Shown one piece after another: positions 11,870 through 22,177 of a DNA stretch of 64,000 nt. Where the stretch lies: positions 178,353-242,352 of the forward strand of contig UESW01005013.1 in assembly GCA_900491605.1 (NCBI GenBank), given 5' to 3'. The notes under the pieces were generated by a model. It worked only from the letters and a program-made list of their open reading frames with translations, was not told the origin of the DNA and made no database searches. This DNA comes from Calamus simplicifolius. Taxonomy: Eukaryota; Streptophyta; Magnoliopsida; Arecales; Arecaceae. Numbering within the stretch: position 1 is the first letter of the stretch; each line of letters begins with the position of its first letter. The position numbers were made by a program, and so were the translations under genes.

Positions 11870-12910
11870 CCGACTGGGGGTTAGGTATAATTGCGGCCGA
11901 CTAGGACCAGCCCAAGGGCCGGCTAGGGGCCATGTATGGTCACGGCCGCCTAGGACTGGCCTTGGGGCCGGCTAGGGGCCAATCACCTTGGGCCGCCTAG
12001 GACTGGCCCTGGGGCCGCCTAGGGGCCGAATACCTTGGGCCCGCCTAGGACTGGCCCTGGGGCCGCCTAGGGGCCAATCACCTTGGGGCCGCCTAGGACT
12101 GGCCTTGGGGCCACCTAGGGGCCAATCACCTTGGGGCCGCCTAAAACTAGCCCTGGGGCCGCCTAGGGGCCGAATACCTTGGGGCCGCCTAGGACTGGCC
12201 CTGGGGCCGCCTAGGGGCCAAATACCTTGGGGCCAGATAGGGGCGATGTGTGATTGCGACTACCTAGGACCAACCCAAGGGCTGGCTAGGGGCTATGTAT
12301 GGTCACGGCCGCCTAGGACTGACCCTGGGGCGCCTAGGAGCCGAATACCTTGGGGCCGTCTAAGACTGGCCCTGGGGCCGCCTAGGGGCCGAATACCTTG
12401 GGGCCACCTAGGACTGGCCCTGGGACCACCTAGGGGCCGAATACCTTGGGGCCGGCTAGGGGCGATGTGTGATTGCGGCTGCCTAGGACCAACCGAAGGG
12501 TCGCTAGGGGCCATGTATGGTCATGGCCGCCTAGGACCAGCCCAAGGGCCGGCTAGTGGCCATGTGTGATTGCGGTCACCTAGAACCAGCCCAAGGGCCA
12601 GCTAGGGGCCATGTATGGTCGTGGCCGCCTAGAACAAACCCGAGGGCCGACTAGGGGCCATGTATGGTCACGGCCGCCTAGGACCAACCCAAGGCCGGCT
12701 AGGGTTCATGTATGGTCACGGTCGCCTAGGACCAACCCAAGGGCCGGCTATGGGCCATGTATGGTCATGGCTGCCTAGGACTAGCCCGAGGGCCGGCTAG
12801 GGGCCATTTATGGTCACTGCCACCTAGGACCAGCCCAAGGGCCAGCTAGGGGCCATGTATGGTCACGGCCGCCTAGGACCAGCCCAAGGGCCGGCTAGGG
12901 GCCATGTGTG
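11870..12910. repeat. 48/49-bp minisatellite of the Tat element
   Basis: About twenty tandem units occur in two subtypes. The first subtype (about 11960-12240 and 12310-12450) follows CCTAGGGGCCGAATACCTT then GGGGCCGCCTAGGACTGGCC, with a period near 48 bp. The second (11900-11960 and 12460-12910) follows GGCTAGGGGCCATGTATGG then TCACGGCCGCCTAGGACCAG, with a period near 49 bp. The same units occur in fewer copies inside the LTRs (8470-8600, 29980-30170, 34020-34260). A period of 48 keeps one plus-strand frame open as a 16-residue repeat (11988-12569), but this looks like a by-product. Tandem repeats in the 3' untranslated region are documented for Tat elements. Confidence 0.85.
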
Positions 12911-13166
12911 GGAGCCTTTAACCCCGGAGGGTGACCTGAGGGCACTATGACTTAGCTCAGGGTCCTTTTCGCAAACTGCCATGGGAATTTCTCACGCCAG
13001 CCCGGGAGTTTGACTCAGGGCCGCCTAGGATACAGGACTTGAACCTCCGGAGGTTTCTCACGCCGGTTCGGGGTGTCTGCATCCTAGGCGGCCGGCTAGG
13101 TCACAATATTGAAATGAACAATAAAGTTCAAAAACTACTTTTATAATCATTCGTCTAATACATTTA
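12911..13166. other. Tat 3' untranslated segment
   Basis: This is a non-coding stretch between the end of integrase and the minisatellite. It holds two similar pieces around TTTCTCACGCC (12990 and 13048) and two GGCCGCCTAGG-type words. Comparable wording (GGGGGTTTCATGGCCGG) occurs in the second Tat-like element at 61232 and 63750. Confidence 0.4.
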
Positions 13167-13822
13167 TCATTGGTAGTATTGGCGGAGGTTACCGGCATTC
13201 CAAGTACGTGGAATCGGCTACCCGTCCATCCCCTCCAGTTTGTAGGCTCCTTGTGAAAACAATCTTCTTATGACTCGATAAGGCCCTTCCCAATTTGGCG
13301 ATAGCTTGCCTCCTTCAGTTGGCTTGGATACCTCAGCTTTTCTAAGAGGACCAGGTCTCCAGGACGAAATGTCTTGGGGCGGACCCGAGCATTATAATAT
13401 TTTTCTGCTCGCTGGCGAAAAGTGGCCATTCTAAGCCGTGCAAGATCTCGGTTTTCGTCGATGAAGTCTAAGTTAGCCCTCAACTGATCGGGGTTTTTGC
13501 CCTCTTTATATGCTTCTATTCGGGAGCTTGGGAGGCCGACTTCTACCGGGATGACCGCTTCAGATCCGAAGACAAGGCTGAAGGGAGTCTCTCCTGTGGG
13601 GGCCCTGGGAGTGGTGTGGTATGCCCATAATACGCTCGAATGTTCCTCCACCCACCTGCCCTTGGATTCATCCAACTGGGTGCGGAGTCCTCGAAGGATA
13701 GTACGGTTCATAACTTCAGCCTCTCCATTGGATTAGGGATGCCCGACAGAAGTGAACCGGTGGCAAATACCGAGCTCAGCATAGAAGGCCTTGAATGTTG
13801 AGTTGTCAAACTGACTGCTGTT
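13167..13822 (-). pseudogene. Tat integrase, C-terminal half
   Basis: Minus strand, entering from the Sirevirus insertion at 13828. The sequence begins TDNSSQFDNSTF, which holds the second catalytic Asp of the integrase core. It passes TSVGHP, then a stop in place of the usual Gln, then SNGEAEVMNRTIL with the catalytic Glu, and on through SLVFGSEAVIPVEVGLP. The GPY-type tail reads WEGPYRVIR..GAYKLEG and ends at a stop codon at 13167-13169. The part upstream of the break lies at 24434-25140. The nested element therefore sits inside the DDE core. The in-frame stop and a frame change near 13275 mark it as non-functional. Confidence 0.85.
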
Positions 13823-13827
13823 ATCAG

Positions 13828-15549
13828 TGTTGAGAAATTATTGAAACATAATTGCCCCAACTTTATTGATTTTGATGATTTCCAAAAGCCATGAGTACCT
13901 TAAAGAATACAATGTGTTTATTTATCAAAAACCTTGAGCTTATTCAAATTGAAAGGAATGGACTATCAATGGTTATATTTAATGAGTTTTGAATCTATTA
14001 GAAAAAGGAGTTTCAAGCTCTATGCTTAAAAGATTTCAAAAAGGAATTTTTACACATTATAATTCAATCGATGAATTCTTGAAACATGTCTTGAATCCAT
14101 GCTAAATGTCATATTTAATGTATTCAAGTCAAATTTATATTTTAAATTTATTTGGGACAAGTTTTAAAGTCTATCAGAACATTTTTCTGATTTTTGTATC
14201 GCTCCCGAGCCGACTCAAGGGTTTCCGAGTCGACTCCTGTAAGCCACAGAGTTTTCTGATTTTCTCGAGTCGACCCTTGGTTTTCAAGAGTCGACCCCTG
14301 ACTCTTGCGAGCCGACTCCTGTCTGTGCGAGCCGACTCCGCTCAAACAACAGAAACCATGTTTTTTGAGCACTTCTCGAGTCGACTCCCCATTTTCCTCG
14401 AGTCGACTCCCAACTTTCGCGAGCCGACACTTTAGTTTTCGCGAGTCGACCCTTCAATGCTTAAAATGTTTATTTTTAGTAATCGACTTCGAGCCGACTC
14501 CCACAAGCTCGAGTCGACTCCGCGAAATCTGGGCGCGATTTTTAACGATGACACATCAGCCCCAACGGTAAGATTTTCAAATAACGGCTATTTTTCCTTG
14601 TCTCTAACGGATATATTTTTGCAGATTCTATAAATAGAGGAGCTCTTTTCAAATCAAAAAATCCAGAGAAAATCAAAAAGAGAAAAGAATATCTTTGAAA
14701 AGAGGGAAAAAACAGAGCTTTATGGAAAATCTTTTAGCTCAAAATAGAGTGATTCAAAAGGAGTGAAATCAAGAGAAAGATTCGTCTGCTCCTTCTCATC
14801 AATCCACAAGAGTCAAAAGAAAATCCACAAGCATTTCAAAGGTCAAATCGGAGGATTTTCAAAAGGAGAAAAAGCTTCATCTCAACTCCAAAGTCTTCAA
14901 CGGTCAAGAATCTTGCTGAGGCGTGATTCAACACTTCAAGAGGAGTTAAAGAGAAGAAGGAAGAAAGCCAAGCCACTACCATCTGCAATACTATCAGGCT
15001 TTTCTAACTCTTTATTTTGTACTTCATTTGTATATTTGCTCAAGGGGAGCATTTCATTATTCAAACACTTTTATTCTAATTGTTTGCTGATTCAATCAGT
15101 GGATTGAATCAGTGGAGGTTGGTATACCTCGTTGCAAGCCGGAGTGCTTGTGTTGGGTTAGTTGTGAGCCCGTGAAAAACAACGTGTAGGGTTTTGTGCT
15201 GGTAAGCCCGAGTTAAAACCAGCTGGGTTCGTTGTGCACCCGGGAAAACAACAAGTTTGAGTTGTGAGCTTGGAAAACAACTCGGCTGTAATCTAGAGAG
15301 ATTATAGTGTGGACCCAAGTGAATCTTGGGAGTGGACGTAGGTGTTGATTGCACCGAACCACTATAAAATTATCTTGTGTTTGCCGTGCCATATTTCTCT
15401 TTCTCTATCTCTCTTTATTTGCTTGTGTATTGATTTAGTTAGCCTCTCACTTGCACATCTTGCTAACTAATCAACTAAAGTTAAAAAGTCTTAAATTTTT
15501 AAGAACCCAATTCACCCCCCCCCCTCTTGGGTTGCCATCTGGGCCAACA
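13828..15549 (+). repeat. Sirevirus 5' LTR
   Basis: It begins TGTTGAGAAATT and ends CCAACA, 1,722 bp. At 14205-14525 it holds twelve copies of GAGTCGAC(T/C)C or GAGCCGAC(T/A)C motifs, several forming the perfect palindrome GAGTCGACTC. This cluster lies about 100-420 bp upstream of the TATA box at 14629, a likely enhancer position. Short CAAC/GTTG-rich repeats (GTTGTGAGCC type) fill 15150-15290. The end has a long C run (15516-15525) followed by CTCTTGGGTTG. Confidence 0.92.
14629..14637 (+). promoter_or_regulatory. TATA box of the Sirevirus 5' LTR
   Basis: TATAAATAG is followed at normal distance by AG-rich leader sequence. The same word is at 23506-23514 in the 3' LTR. It sits just downstream of the GAGTCGAC motif cluster and in the orientation of gag-pol, so it is the likely core promoter of the element. 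Confidence 0.65.
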
Positions 15550-15551
15550 AT

Positions 15552-15563
15552 TGGTATCAGAGC
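15552..15563 (+). other. Primer binding site
   Basis: TGGTATCAGAGC is two bases after the LTR end. This is the standard plant copia PBS, complementary to the 3' end of initiator tRNA-Met. It fixes the 5' LTR border and the direction of reverse transcription. Confidence 0.92.
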
Positions 15564-15611
15564 AAGTGCTCATTTAGAATTTGATCTCACGATCAAGGGC
15601 TAAAGATCCTT

Positions 15612-17367
15612 ATGGCAACACAAAGTGGTTCAGTTTTGCTGAAGGTCATTCTACGAATCGACCTCCTTTATTTAATGGAACCAACTATTCATATTGGAAA
15701 GCTAGAATGAGAATATTCATTCAAGCTTCGGACTATGAATTGTGGGGAGTAATAATAAATGGACCTAGTACACCCACACACCTTATTGATGGCACTATTG
15801 TTCCTAACCCGAAAGGGATTGGAATGATAATGATAGGAGAATGGCACAACTAAATGCTAAAGCCATTAATATTTTATATTGTTCCTTAGACTCAAATGAA
15901 TTCAACCGAATCTCAACTTGTAATTCCGCAAAAGAAATTTGGGATAGGTTGGAAATAACTCATGAAGGAACAAACCAAGTAAAGAATCAAAAATAAATAT
16001 TTTGGTTCATAAATATGAATTGTTTACAATGGAACAAACTGAAACCATCACATGCATGTTCACTAGATTCACTGATATTGTGAATGGTTTAAAAGTCTTG
16101 GTAGAATTTATTCTAATGCTGATCTTGTGCGCAAAATTCTTAGGTCACTACCAAGATCGTGGGAAGCAAAGTCACTGCTATCCAAGAAGCAAAGGACCTC
16201 AATGCATTACCTTTAGAGGAGCTTCTAGGATCCTTAATGACCCACGAGTTAACAATGAAGCAGCATGTTGAGGAGGAACAAAAAGAAGGAAAACACTTGC
16301 CCTCAAGACTGCAGAAATGGAAGAGAGCAGCAGTGAAAGTAATGATGAAGATGATGAGGAAACTGCTCTCTTGGCCAAAAAATTCAGAAAGTTTATGAGA
16401 AAAAGGCCCTTCCATAAAAAGAAATTTGGAGCAAGATTTGAAGGAGAAAAGGATAAGAAAAAGGACAAGGAGAAAGAAAAAGAAAAAGAGCCCTTAGTAT
16501 GTTATGAGTGCAAAAAGCCAGGGCACTTTAAGTATGATTGTCCTTTGCTGAAAAAGGCCTACAAGAAAAAGAAGAAAGCATACATGGCAACATGGTCTGA
16601 TGAATCTTCCTCGTCGAAGAAGATGACAAAAGGAAGTTGCCAATATCTGCTTCATGGCCAACGACGACGACAACGACAATGAGGTAAGTTCTGAAAACTC
16701 AAATGATGAATTTACATTTGATGAAATGTTTGAGGCTTTCAATGAACTTATGATTGATTTTAAATCCTTGAAAAAGAAGTATAAGTTTTTGAAAAATGAC
16801 AATATTAGCTTAGCTAAAAGTAAAAATGAATTAGCTTTAGAAGTTAAGAACTTAACTAATGAAAAAGAAGAACTTAGCAAAGAAAGAGATAATCTTAATC
16901 AAGAAATAGATTTGTTAAAATCTGAAACTAAAAACTCAACAAAAGATTTAAAAGATCAATTAGAAACTTTAGCTTTAGAAAAAGAACAGCAAGTTAAAGA
17001 AAATGACTCTCTTAAGAAAGATGTTAAAAAATATAAAGACATTGTTGAGAAATTCACCTTAAGTTCAACTAAACTTAACATGATCTTAGATAGTCAAAAA
17101 GCTGTTTTTGACAAAGCAGGTTTAGGATATAACACATTAAGGAAACAAAAATCTTTAAAGAATATTTTTGTAAAAGCCAACCAAAGTAATATAACTTGTT
17201 TTAAATGTAATGAAAAAGGTCATAAATCATTTGAATGCAAAACGTTAAATAATAACAACAAGTTAAATGTTAAAGCAAAGAAAATATGGGTTCCGAAAGG
17301 AACAATTTTTGTTGCTGCTAACCATGAAGGACCCAAGAAAGCTTGGGTACCTAAGCATAAAGTTTGA
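15612..17367 (+). pseudogene. Sirevirus gag, frameshifted
   Basis: The start MATQSGS at 15612 is followed after one frame change by NGTNYSYWKARMR and SDYELWGVI, the classical N-terminal gag motifs of the SIRE group. A zinc knuckle CYECKKPGHFKYDC (CX2CX4HX4C) is at 16499-16540. A long Lys/Glu/Asn coiled coil covers 16690-17100. A second knuckle CFKCNEKGHKSFEC is at 17198-17239, followed by a basic tail just before protease. Gag packages RNA and forms the particle. Several frame changes occur at short homopolymers (for example near 15625 and 15990). Given the near-identical LTRs, some of these could be sequencing length errors rather than true mutations. Confidence 0.85.
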
Positions 17368-17379
17368 TTATATTGCAGG

Positions 17380-17740
17380 AATGTCTTGTAGCCAAAAGAT
17401 CAAAGAAAAAGTGGTACCTTGATAGTGGCTGCTCAAGACATATGACGGGTGACAAAGATGAATTCATCACCCTAGAGAAAAGAAAGGTGGAGTTGTGACG
17501 TTTGGCGATAACGGTAAAGGTCAAATTATGGGCCTTGGTAAAGTTCGCATAACTCCATCTATAGTTATTGATAATGTACTTTATGTTGATGGTTTGAAGC
17601 ATAATTAATTAGTATAAGCCAATTATGTGATAAAAACTTTAATGTTTCATTTAAATCTTCTATATGCACTGTAACTAATTCTATTGATGATAGCATTGTA
17701 TTTACTGGTTATAGACATGGCAATTACTTAGTTGATTAGA
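17380..17740 (+). pseudogene. Sirevirus aspartic protease, broken
   Basis: The catalytic motif WYLDSGCSRHMTG is at about 17412-17450 with its aspartate intact. It is followed, after a frame change near 17490, by VTFGDNGKGQIMGLGKV and VLYVDGLKHN, the usual flap and C-terminal strands. Stops occur at 17606 and later. The family cleaves the gag-pol polyprotein. As read, the frame is not continuous with gag or integrase. Confidence 0.8.
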
Positions 17741-17750
17741 AAAATTATCT

Positions 17751-19124
17751 TTGAGTGATCATTGCTTAATTGCTGACAATGCTAACATAAATGAAATTAG
17801 TTGGTTGTGGCATCGTAGATTAGGTCATGCAAGCACACACCTTATTTCAAAACTAATTAAAATGGATTTAGTTAAAGGATTACCTAAACTAGATTTTGAA
17901 AATAATAAAATATGTGATGCATGTCAATTTGGAAAACAAACTAGAAGTTCTTTCAAATCTAAAAACATTGTTTCAACTTCTAGGGCTTTAGAGCTACTTC
18001 ACATGGATCTTTTCGGACCAACTAGAACCACAAGTCTAGGAGGAAAGAAATATGGTCTAGTGATTGTAGATGATTATTCTAGATATACTTGGGTAATGTT
18101 TTTAGCTCACAAAGATGAGACTTTCTCGATATTCCTGAAATTCTTCAAGAAAGTCACAAATGAGAAAAACACTACTATAGTATCTCTAAGAAGTGATCAT
18201 GGAACAGAATTTGAAAATCACTTATTTGAAAGTTTTTGTTCTGAAAATGGAATTAATCATAATTTTTCAGCCCCTAGGACTCCACAGCAAAATGGTGTAG
18301 TTGAAAGGAAAAATAGGACTCTAGAAGACATGGCCCGTACCATGCTATGCGAAAGCAACTTACCAAAGTATTTTTGGGCGGAAGCAATTAACACAGCATG
18401 TTACATCTTAAATAGAGCTTTAATAAGACCAATATTAAAGAAAACACCTTATGAATTATGGAATGAAAGAAAACCAAATATAAAATACTTTCATGCATTT
18501 GGATGTAAATGTTTCATTCATAATAATGGTAAAAACAACTTAGGAAAATTTGATGCTAAATCTGATGAAGGAATTTTTCTAGGTTATTCAACAACTAGTA
18601 AGGCATATAGAATCTTTAACAAGAAAACCTTAGTAGTTGAAGAATCCATTCATGTAGTTTTTGATGAATCTTTAGCAACTGGATCTGAAAAGATTGATGA
18701 TGAGGAAGATACAAACATAATTGAAAAAGATCTTGAAAAACTTAATATTGAAGTATCTTCTGATCATGAGCAAGAAGCTAAAGATGATGATTCACATAAG
18801 GACGATGATGTCAATATTGATCATAATGATATAGATCTTCCAAGAGACTGGAGATATGCTCATAGTCATCCCAAGGAATTGATTATAGGCGATCCATCTC
18901 AAGGAATAAGAACTAGATCATACATGAGAAATATTAGTAATCATCTTGCATTTGTATCACAAATTGAACCTAAAACTATAGAAGAAGCTGAAAAAGATAA
19001 TAATTGGATGTTAGCAATGCAAGAAGAACTAAATCAATTTACTAGAAATAATGTTTGGACTTTAGTTGAAAGACCTAAAAATCATTCAGTAATAGGATCA
19101 AAATGGATTATAGAAATAAACTAG
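17751..19124 (+). CDS. Sirevirus integrase and start of RT (longest open frame of the element)
   Basis: The 457-residue frame starts with a GAG-pre-integrase zinc segment (LWHRRLGHAS, then CDACQFGKQTRS). The integrase core has all three catalytic positions in context: HMDLFGP, LRSDHGTEFEN and PQQNGVVERKNRT. Next come FWAEAINTACYILNR, a GYSTTSKAYRIFN strand, and an acidic linker at residues 310-370. RT begins with EAEKDNNWMLAMQEEL and NVWTLVERP. The frame closes with a stop at 19122, caused by a one-base shift, since RNKLDENG continues in another frame. Integrase itself looks complete; it is a domain of a polyprotein, not a separate gene. Confidence 0.88.
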   Translation: MSDHCLIADNANINEISWLWHRRLGHASTHLISKLIKMDLVKGLPKLDFENNKICDACQFGKQTRSSFKSKNIVSTSRALELLHMDLFGPTRTTSLGGKKYGLVIVDDYSRYTWVMFLAHKDETFSIFLKFFKKVTNEKNTTIVSLRSDHGTEFENHLFESFCSENGINHNFSAPRTPQQNGVVERKNRTLEDMARTMLCESNLPKYFWAEAINTACYILNRALIRPILKKTPYELWNERKPNIKYFHAFGCKCFIHNNGKNNLGKFDAKSDEGIFLGYSTTSKAYRIFNKKTLVVEESIHVVFDESLATGSEKIDDEEDTNIIEKDLEKLNIEVSSDHEQEAKDDDSHKDDDVNIDHNDIDLPRDWRYAHSHPKELIIGDPSQGIRTRSYMRNISNHLAFVSQIEPKTIEEAEKDNNWMLAMQEELNQFTRNNVWTLVERPKNHSVIGSKWIIEIN

Positions 19125-19660
19125 ATGAAAATGGCATAGTAATTAGAAACAAAGCTAGATTGGTTGCTAAAGGATATAATCAAGAGGAAGGTATTGATTT
19201 TGATGAAACCTTTGCACCTGTAGCTAGATTAGAAGCCATTAGGCTATTACTTGCATTTGCATGTCATATGAATTTAACTTATTTCAAATGGATGTAAAAA
19301 GCGCATTTTTAAATGGATTTATTAATGAAGAAGTTTATGTAGAACAACCACCAGGTTTTGAAGATCACGAATTTTCAAATCACGTTTTTAAATTGCACAA
19401 AGCTTTATATGGTTTGAAACAAGCACCTAGAGCTTGGTATGATAGGTTAAGTAAATTCTTAATAGAAAATGATTTTACAAGAGGAAATGTTGATAAAACT
19501 TTTTGAAAAGGTAAAGATTTACTTGTAGTGTTTTTGAAAAAAAAGTTGATAATTCGAGATAGATCAAATAATACGATGAAACAAATTTTATGGTAAAAAG
19601 ATTGATCAAAAATACTATCGAGGTATTATCGGATCCCTTCTTTATTTAACAGCAAGTAGA
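19103..19660 (+). pseudogene. Sirevirus reverse transcriptase, palm domain deleted
   Basis: RT motifs present are RNKLDENG, KARLVAKGYNQEEG, FDETFAPVARLEAIR, then after a frame shift QMDVKSAFLNGFINEEVYV, PPGFED and ALYGLKQAPRAWYDRL. After NVDKTF (19506) the normal continuation, including the YVDD catalytic motif, is absent. A short remnant like GKDLLVV (19510-19532) runs into unrelated AT-rich codons, and the reading is recovered at GKKIDQKYYRG (about 19590-19625). Comparison with the family suggests roughly 70-90 residues are missing. The enzyme must be inactive. Confidence 0.85.
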
Positions 19661-20278
19661 CCAGATATTATGTTTTCAGTATGTTTATGTGCTAGATTTC
19701 AATCTGAACCTAAAGAATCACATTTAATAGCTGTTAAAAGAATTTTAAGATATCTAAATGGAACTAAAAATGTAGGTTTATGGTATTCTAGAGACTCTAC
19801 ATTAAACCTAATTGCATATTCAGATTCTGATTATGCTGGATGTAAATTAGATAGAAAGAGCACAAGTGGTGCATGCCATTTCTTAGGAAGTAACTTAATC
19901 ACATGGTTTAGCAAAAAGCAAAATTCAGTTGCATTATCAACTACTGAAGCTGAATATGTAGCAGCTGGAAGTTGCTGTGCGCAAATCCTATGGATTAAGC
20001 GACAACTTGAAGACTATGGTATCACACTTGATAAAACACCCATAAGATGTGATAACACTAGCGCAATCAACTTAACTAAAAATCCAATTCAACACTCAAG
20101 GACAAAACACATAGAAATTAGATATCATTTTATAAGGGAACATGTAGCTAATGATGAAATTTGTTTAGATTATGTAAACACTGAAGAACAATTAGCTGAC
20201 ATCTTTACAAAACCTTTAAGCGAAGAAAGATTTTGTTATCTTAGAGGAGAGTTAGGAATTTGTAACCCTTTTGAATAA
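19624..20278 (+). CDS. Sirevirus RT thumb/connection and RNase H
   Basis: The open frame includes GSLLYLTASRPDIMFSV, the connection RILRYLNGTKNVGLWY, and copia RNase H with YSDSDYAGCKLDRKSTSG, TTEAEYVAAGSCC, RCDNTSAINLTKNP, SRTKHIEIRYHFIRE and the end motif QLADIFTKPL. It terminates with a stop at 20276-20278, the normal pol end. The acidic residues of the RNase H active site are all in place. It degrades the RNA strand during reverse transcription and is a polyprotein domain. Confidence 0.88.
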
Positions 20279-20754
20279 ATTTTGAAACCTCTAAGGAAAT
20301 ATATCTAGAGTTCTTTCAATTCTCAAAATCTTAAGGAAATTTTATCTAGAACTCATATCAATTTGATCTCTCAAAATCCATGATTTTTAATCATACTCAA
20401 AGATCAAATTCCGGACTCAATTCGGATTCTCTGAATCTTAATCTATTTTTTCTCTGAAATTGTCTGGAGCCGACTCGAGAGTATCGGAGTCGACTCGAGT
20501 TTCTGCTGAAACTCAGGAGTCGACCCCTCCTCTGAGCGAGTCGACTCGAGATCGTGTCCGTGCTCTGTGACTAGTCGGGAGCCGACTCCACACTTTGCGC
20601 GAGTCGACTCGACGTGGTCCCAGTCTGATTATTTAGGGCACGAGTCGACCCCACGGACATTTCATTCGTTCCAAATCTTTCCAAACCCTCTCCAAAGCTT
20701 TCCCAAACCCTCCAAACCTCAAATAACCTCTGATTAACCACTCCTTCAAGATCT
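20279..20754. other. Spacer between pol and env-like ORF with GAGTCGAC cluster
   Basis: This is non-coding. The first half is a degenerate repeat around TCTCAAAATC/ATCTAGA. From 20465 to 20650 there are seven GAGTCGACTC/GAGCCGACTC motifs, the same word that fills the LTR at 14205-14525 and the separate insertion at 2389-2570. This may be the promoter or leader of the env-like ORF, which begins at 20755. Confidence 0.6.
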
Positions 20755-22177
20755 ATGGCACCCAAAACCCGTGGAGCTAGCACTAGTGGCGCCGGTTTGA
20801 AGAGGAAGAGGACCGTTCGACGACCCGTCCGCGAGCCGTCTACGGATTCATCCTCTACCCCTTCTGCGAGTGATTCTCCTGCTCCAGCTCCTACTCTTCA
20901 GGTAGATCATCTTGCCAGTAGAGTTGTCACACAGGAAGAAAGGTTGATTTTGAATTATTTGAGAATGAAGGATTCATAATAGGTAGACAACTAATTGAGA
21001 TGGGATTTGAGAGTATATGTTCATTGGACTGTCCCACCTACCCTGCTCTAGTTAAGGAGTTTTACAAGAATTTGACCAGAGGAGATGATGGCTTAGTGAG
21101 CAAAGTAGAGGCATTGGTCTGAACATCACTTCCTCTATTCTATCTAGATTGTTGAATTTACCCTTGTCTGGACCATCCACCTTTGCCCCAGAAGATAGAT
21201 CTCCAGCCCTCACTAGGCTATTGAACAGAAATTTTGAAGGATTTGAAGAAGTATTTGCTAGTCAATTGCCTTTGGAATTAAGATTACTCCACAACATCTG
21301 CAGCAGGATTTTGTTTCCCAAGACCGGCAGATTCGACTATGTATCTGAGAGAGATATTTTTGTTATGGATGCTGTTGTTTCTGGGAAGCCCATTAATCTA
21401 CCTCGGATGATAATATGGTACATTGCAGATTGTGGTGGGAAAAAGAAATCAAGTTTGCCCTATGGCATGGTTTTAACTAAGTTATTTCAAAGCCAAGGGA
21501 TTGTATTTGGTGATAGTGAGCCGAAAAAGGAACTAAGGCATACGGATTTTACTCTTTGGCTACTATACATCGAATGGGGTTTGTTAAGAAAATGGCAATT
21601 GGGAGAGAAAGAATGTTACAGAGGACAGAGATATAGATGCTGAGGCCCCCAGACCTTCTATGAGACATTCATCACCTGAGCCTCCTCAGTGCTCGTCTGT
21701 TCCAGAGTCTGTTCCAGCTCCTGCTCTGATTCTACCCCTGCTCCTGCTGTTGCTCCTGCTCAGTCTTCTACATTATCATCTGGTAGCTTTTCTGATATAC
21801 AGTTAGATCAGCTTAGATCATTATTCAAATCTGAGATAAGTGAGCATGAAAATAGACTGAAAGAAGAATTTAATGAAAAGTTTATGAATTTAAAAGAAGC
21901 CTTATATTCACTCAGTGATCGGGTTGCATCGATTGAGTCTACTCTCAGTTCATCTACCAGCTCCTTAAGTGAAGACTTAAAGAATATCTTTGGAGAACTT
22001 AAGGATATCTGCGGTGACTCGGAGACATACTCCCAATGCAACGCCGAGCTTCAGGATAAAATTACATCTGCTTGTACTTTTGTTGATAATAAGCTCAAAG
22101 ATTATGTTAGACTTCAATGTGAAGGGATGAAGCAGATTGTTGATCACTTGAATAGAATTACTAGAAGAAACTTTTAA
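20755..22177 (+). pseudogene. Sirevirus env-like second gene (putative plant transposon protein)
   Basis: It starts MAPKTRGASTSGAG with a basic, Ser/Thr/Pro-rich N-terminus (20755-20900). After a frame change comes a conserved core with LIEMGFESICSLDCPTYP, LVKEFYKNLT, LRLLHNICSRILFPK and RDIFVMDAVVSGKPINLPRM. The core resembles the Pfam family 'putative plant transposon protein', which occurs in the extra ORF of Sireviruses. A Ser/Pro linker (21690-21790) leads to a predicted coiled coil (21800-22160) rich in Lys/Glu/Leu. There is no signal peptide or clear membrane segment, so calling it an envelope protein would be by position only. Several frame breaks (about 20978, 21120, 21620) prevent one continuous product as read. 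Confidence 0.7.

Noticed and set aside
11988..12569. 193-codon plus-strand frame with a 16-residue GRLGLALGPPRG repeat
   Set aside because: It follows exactly the 48-bp minisatellite period, contains no other motif, and similar arrays in the LTRs are not open. It is a by-product of the repeat.
11870..12910. CRISPR-like regularly spaced repeat array (also 35600-37570 and 49870-50420)
   Set aside because: Units are contiguous or variable tandem repeats without constant repeat and unique spacer structure, in a eukaryotic transposon context.
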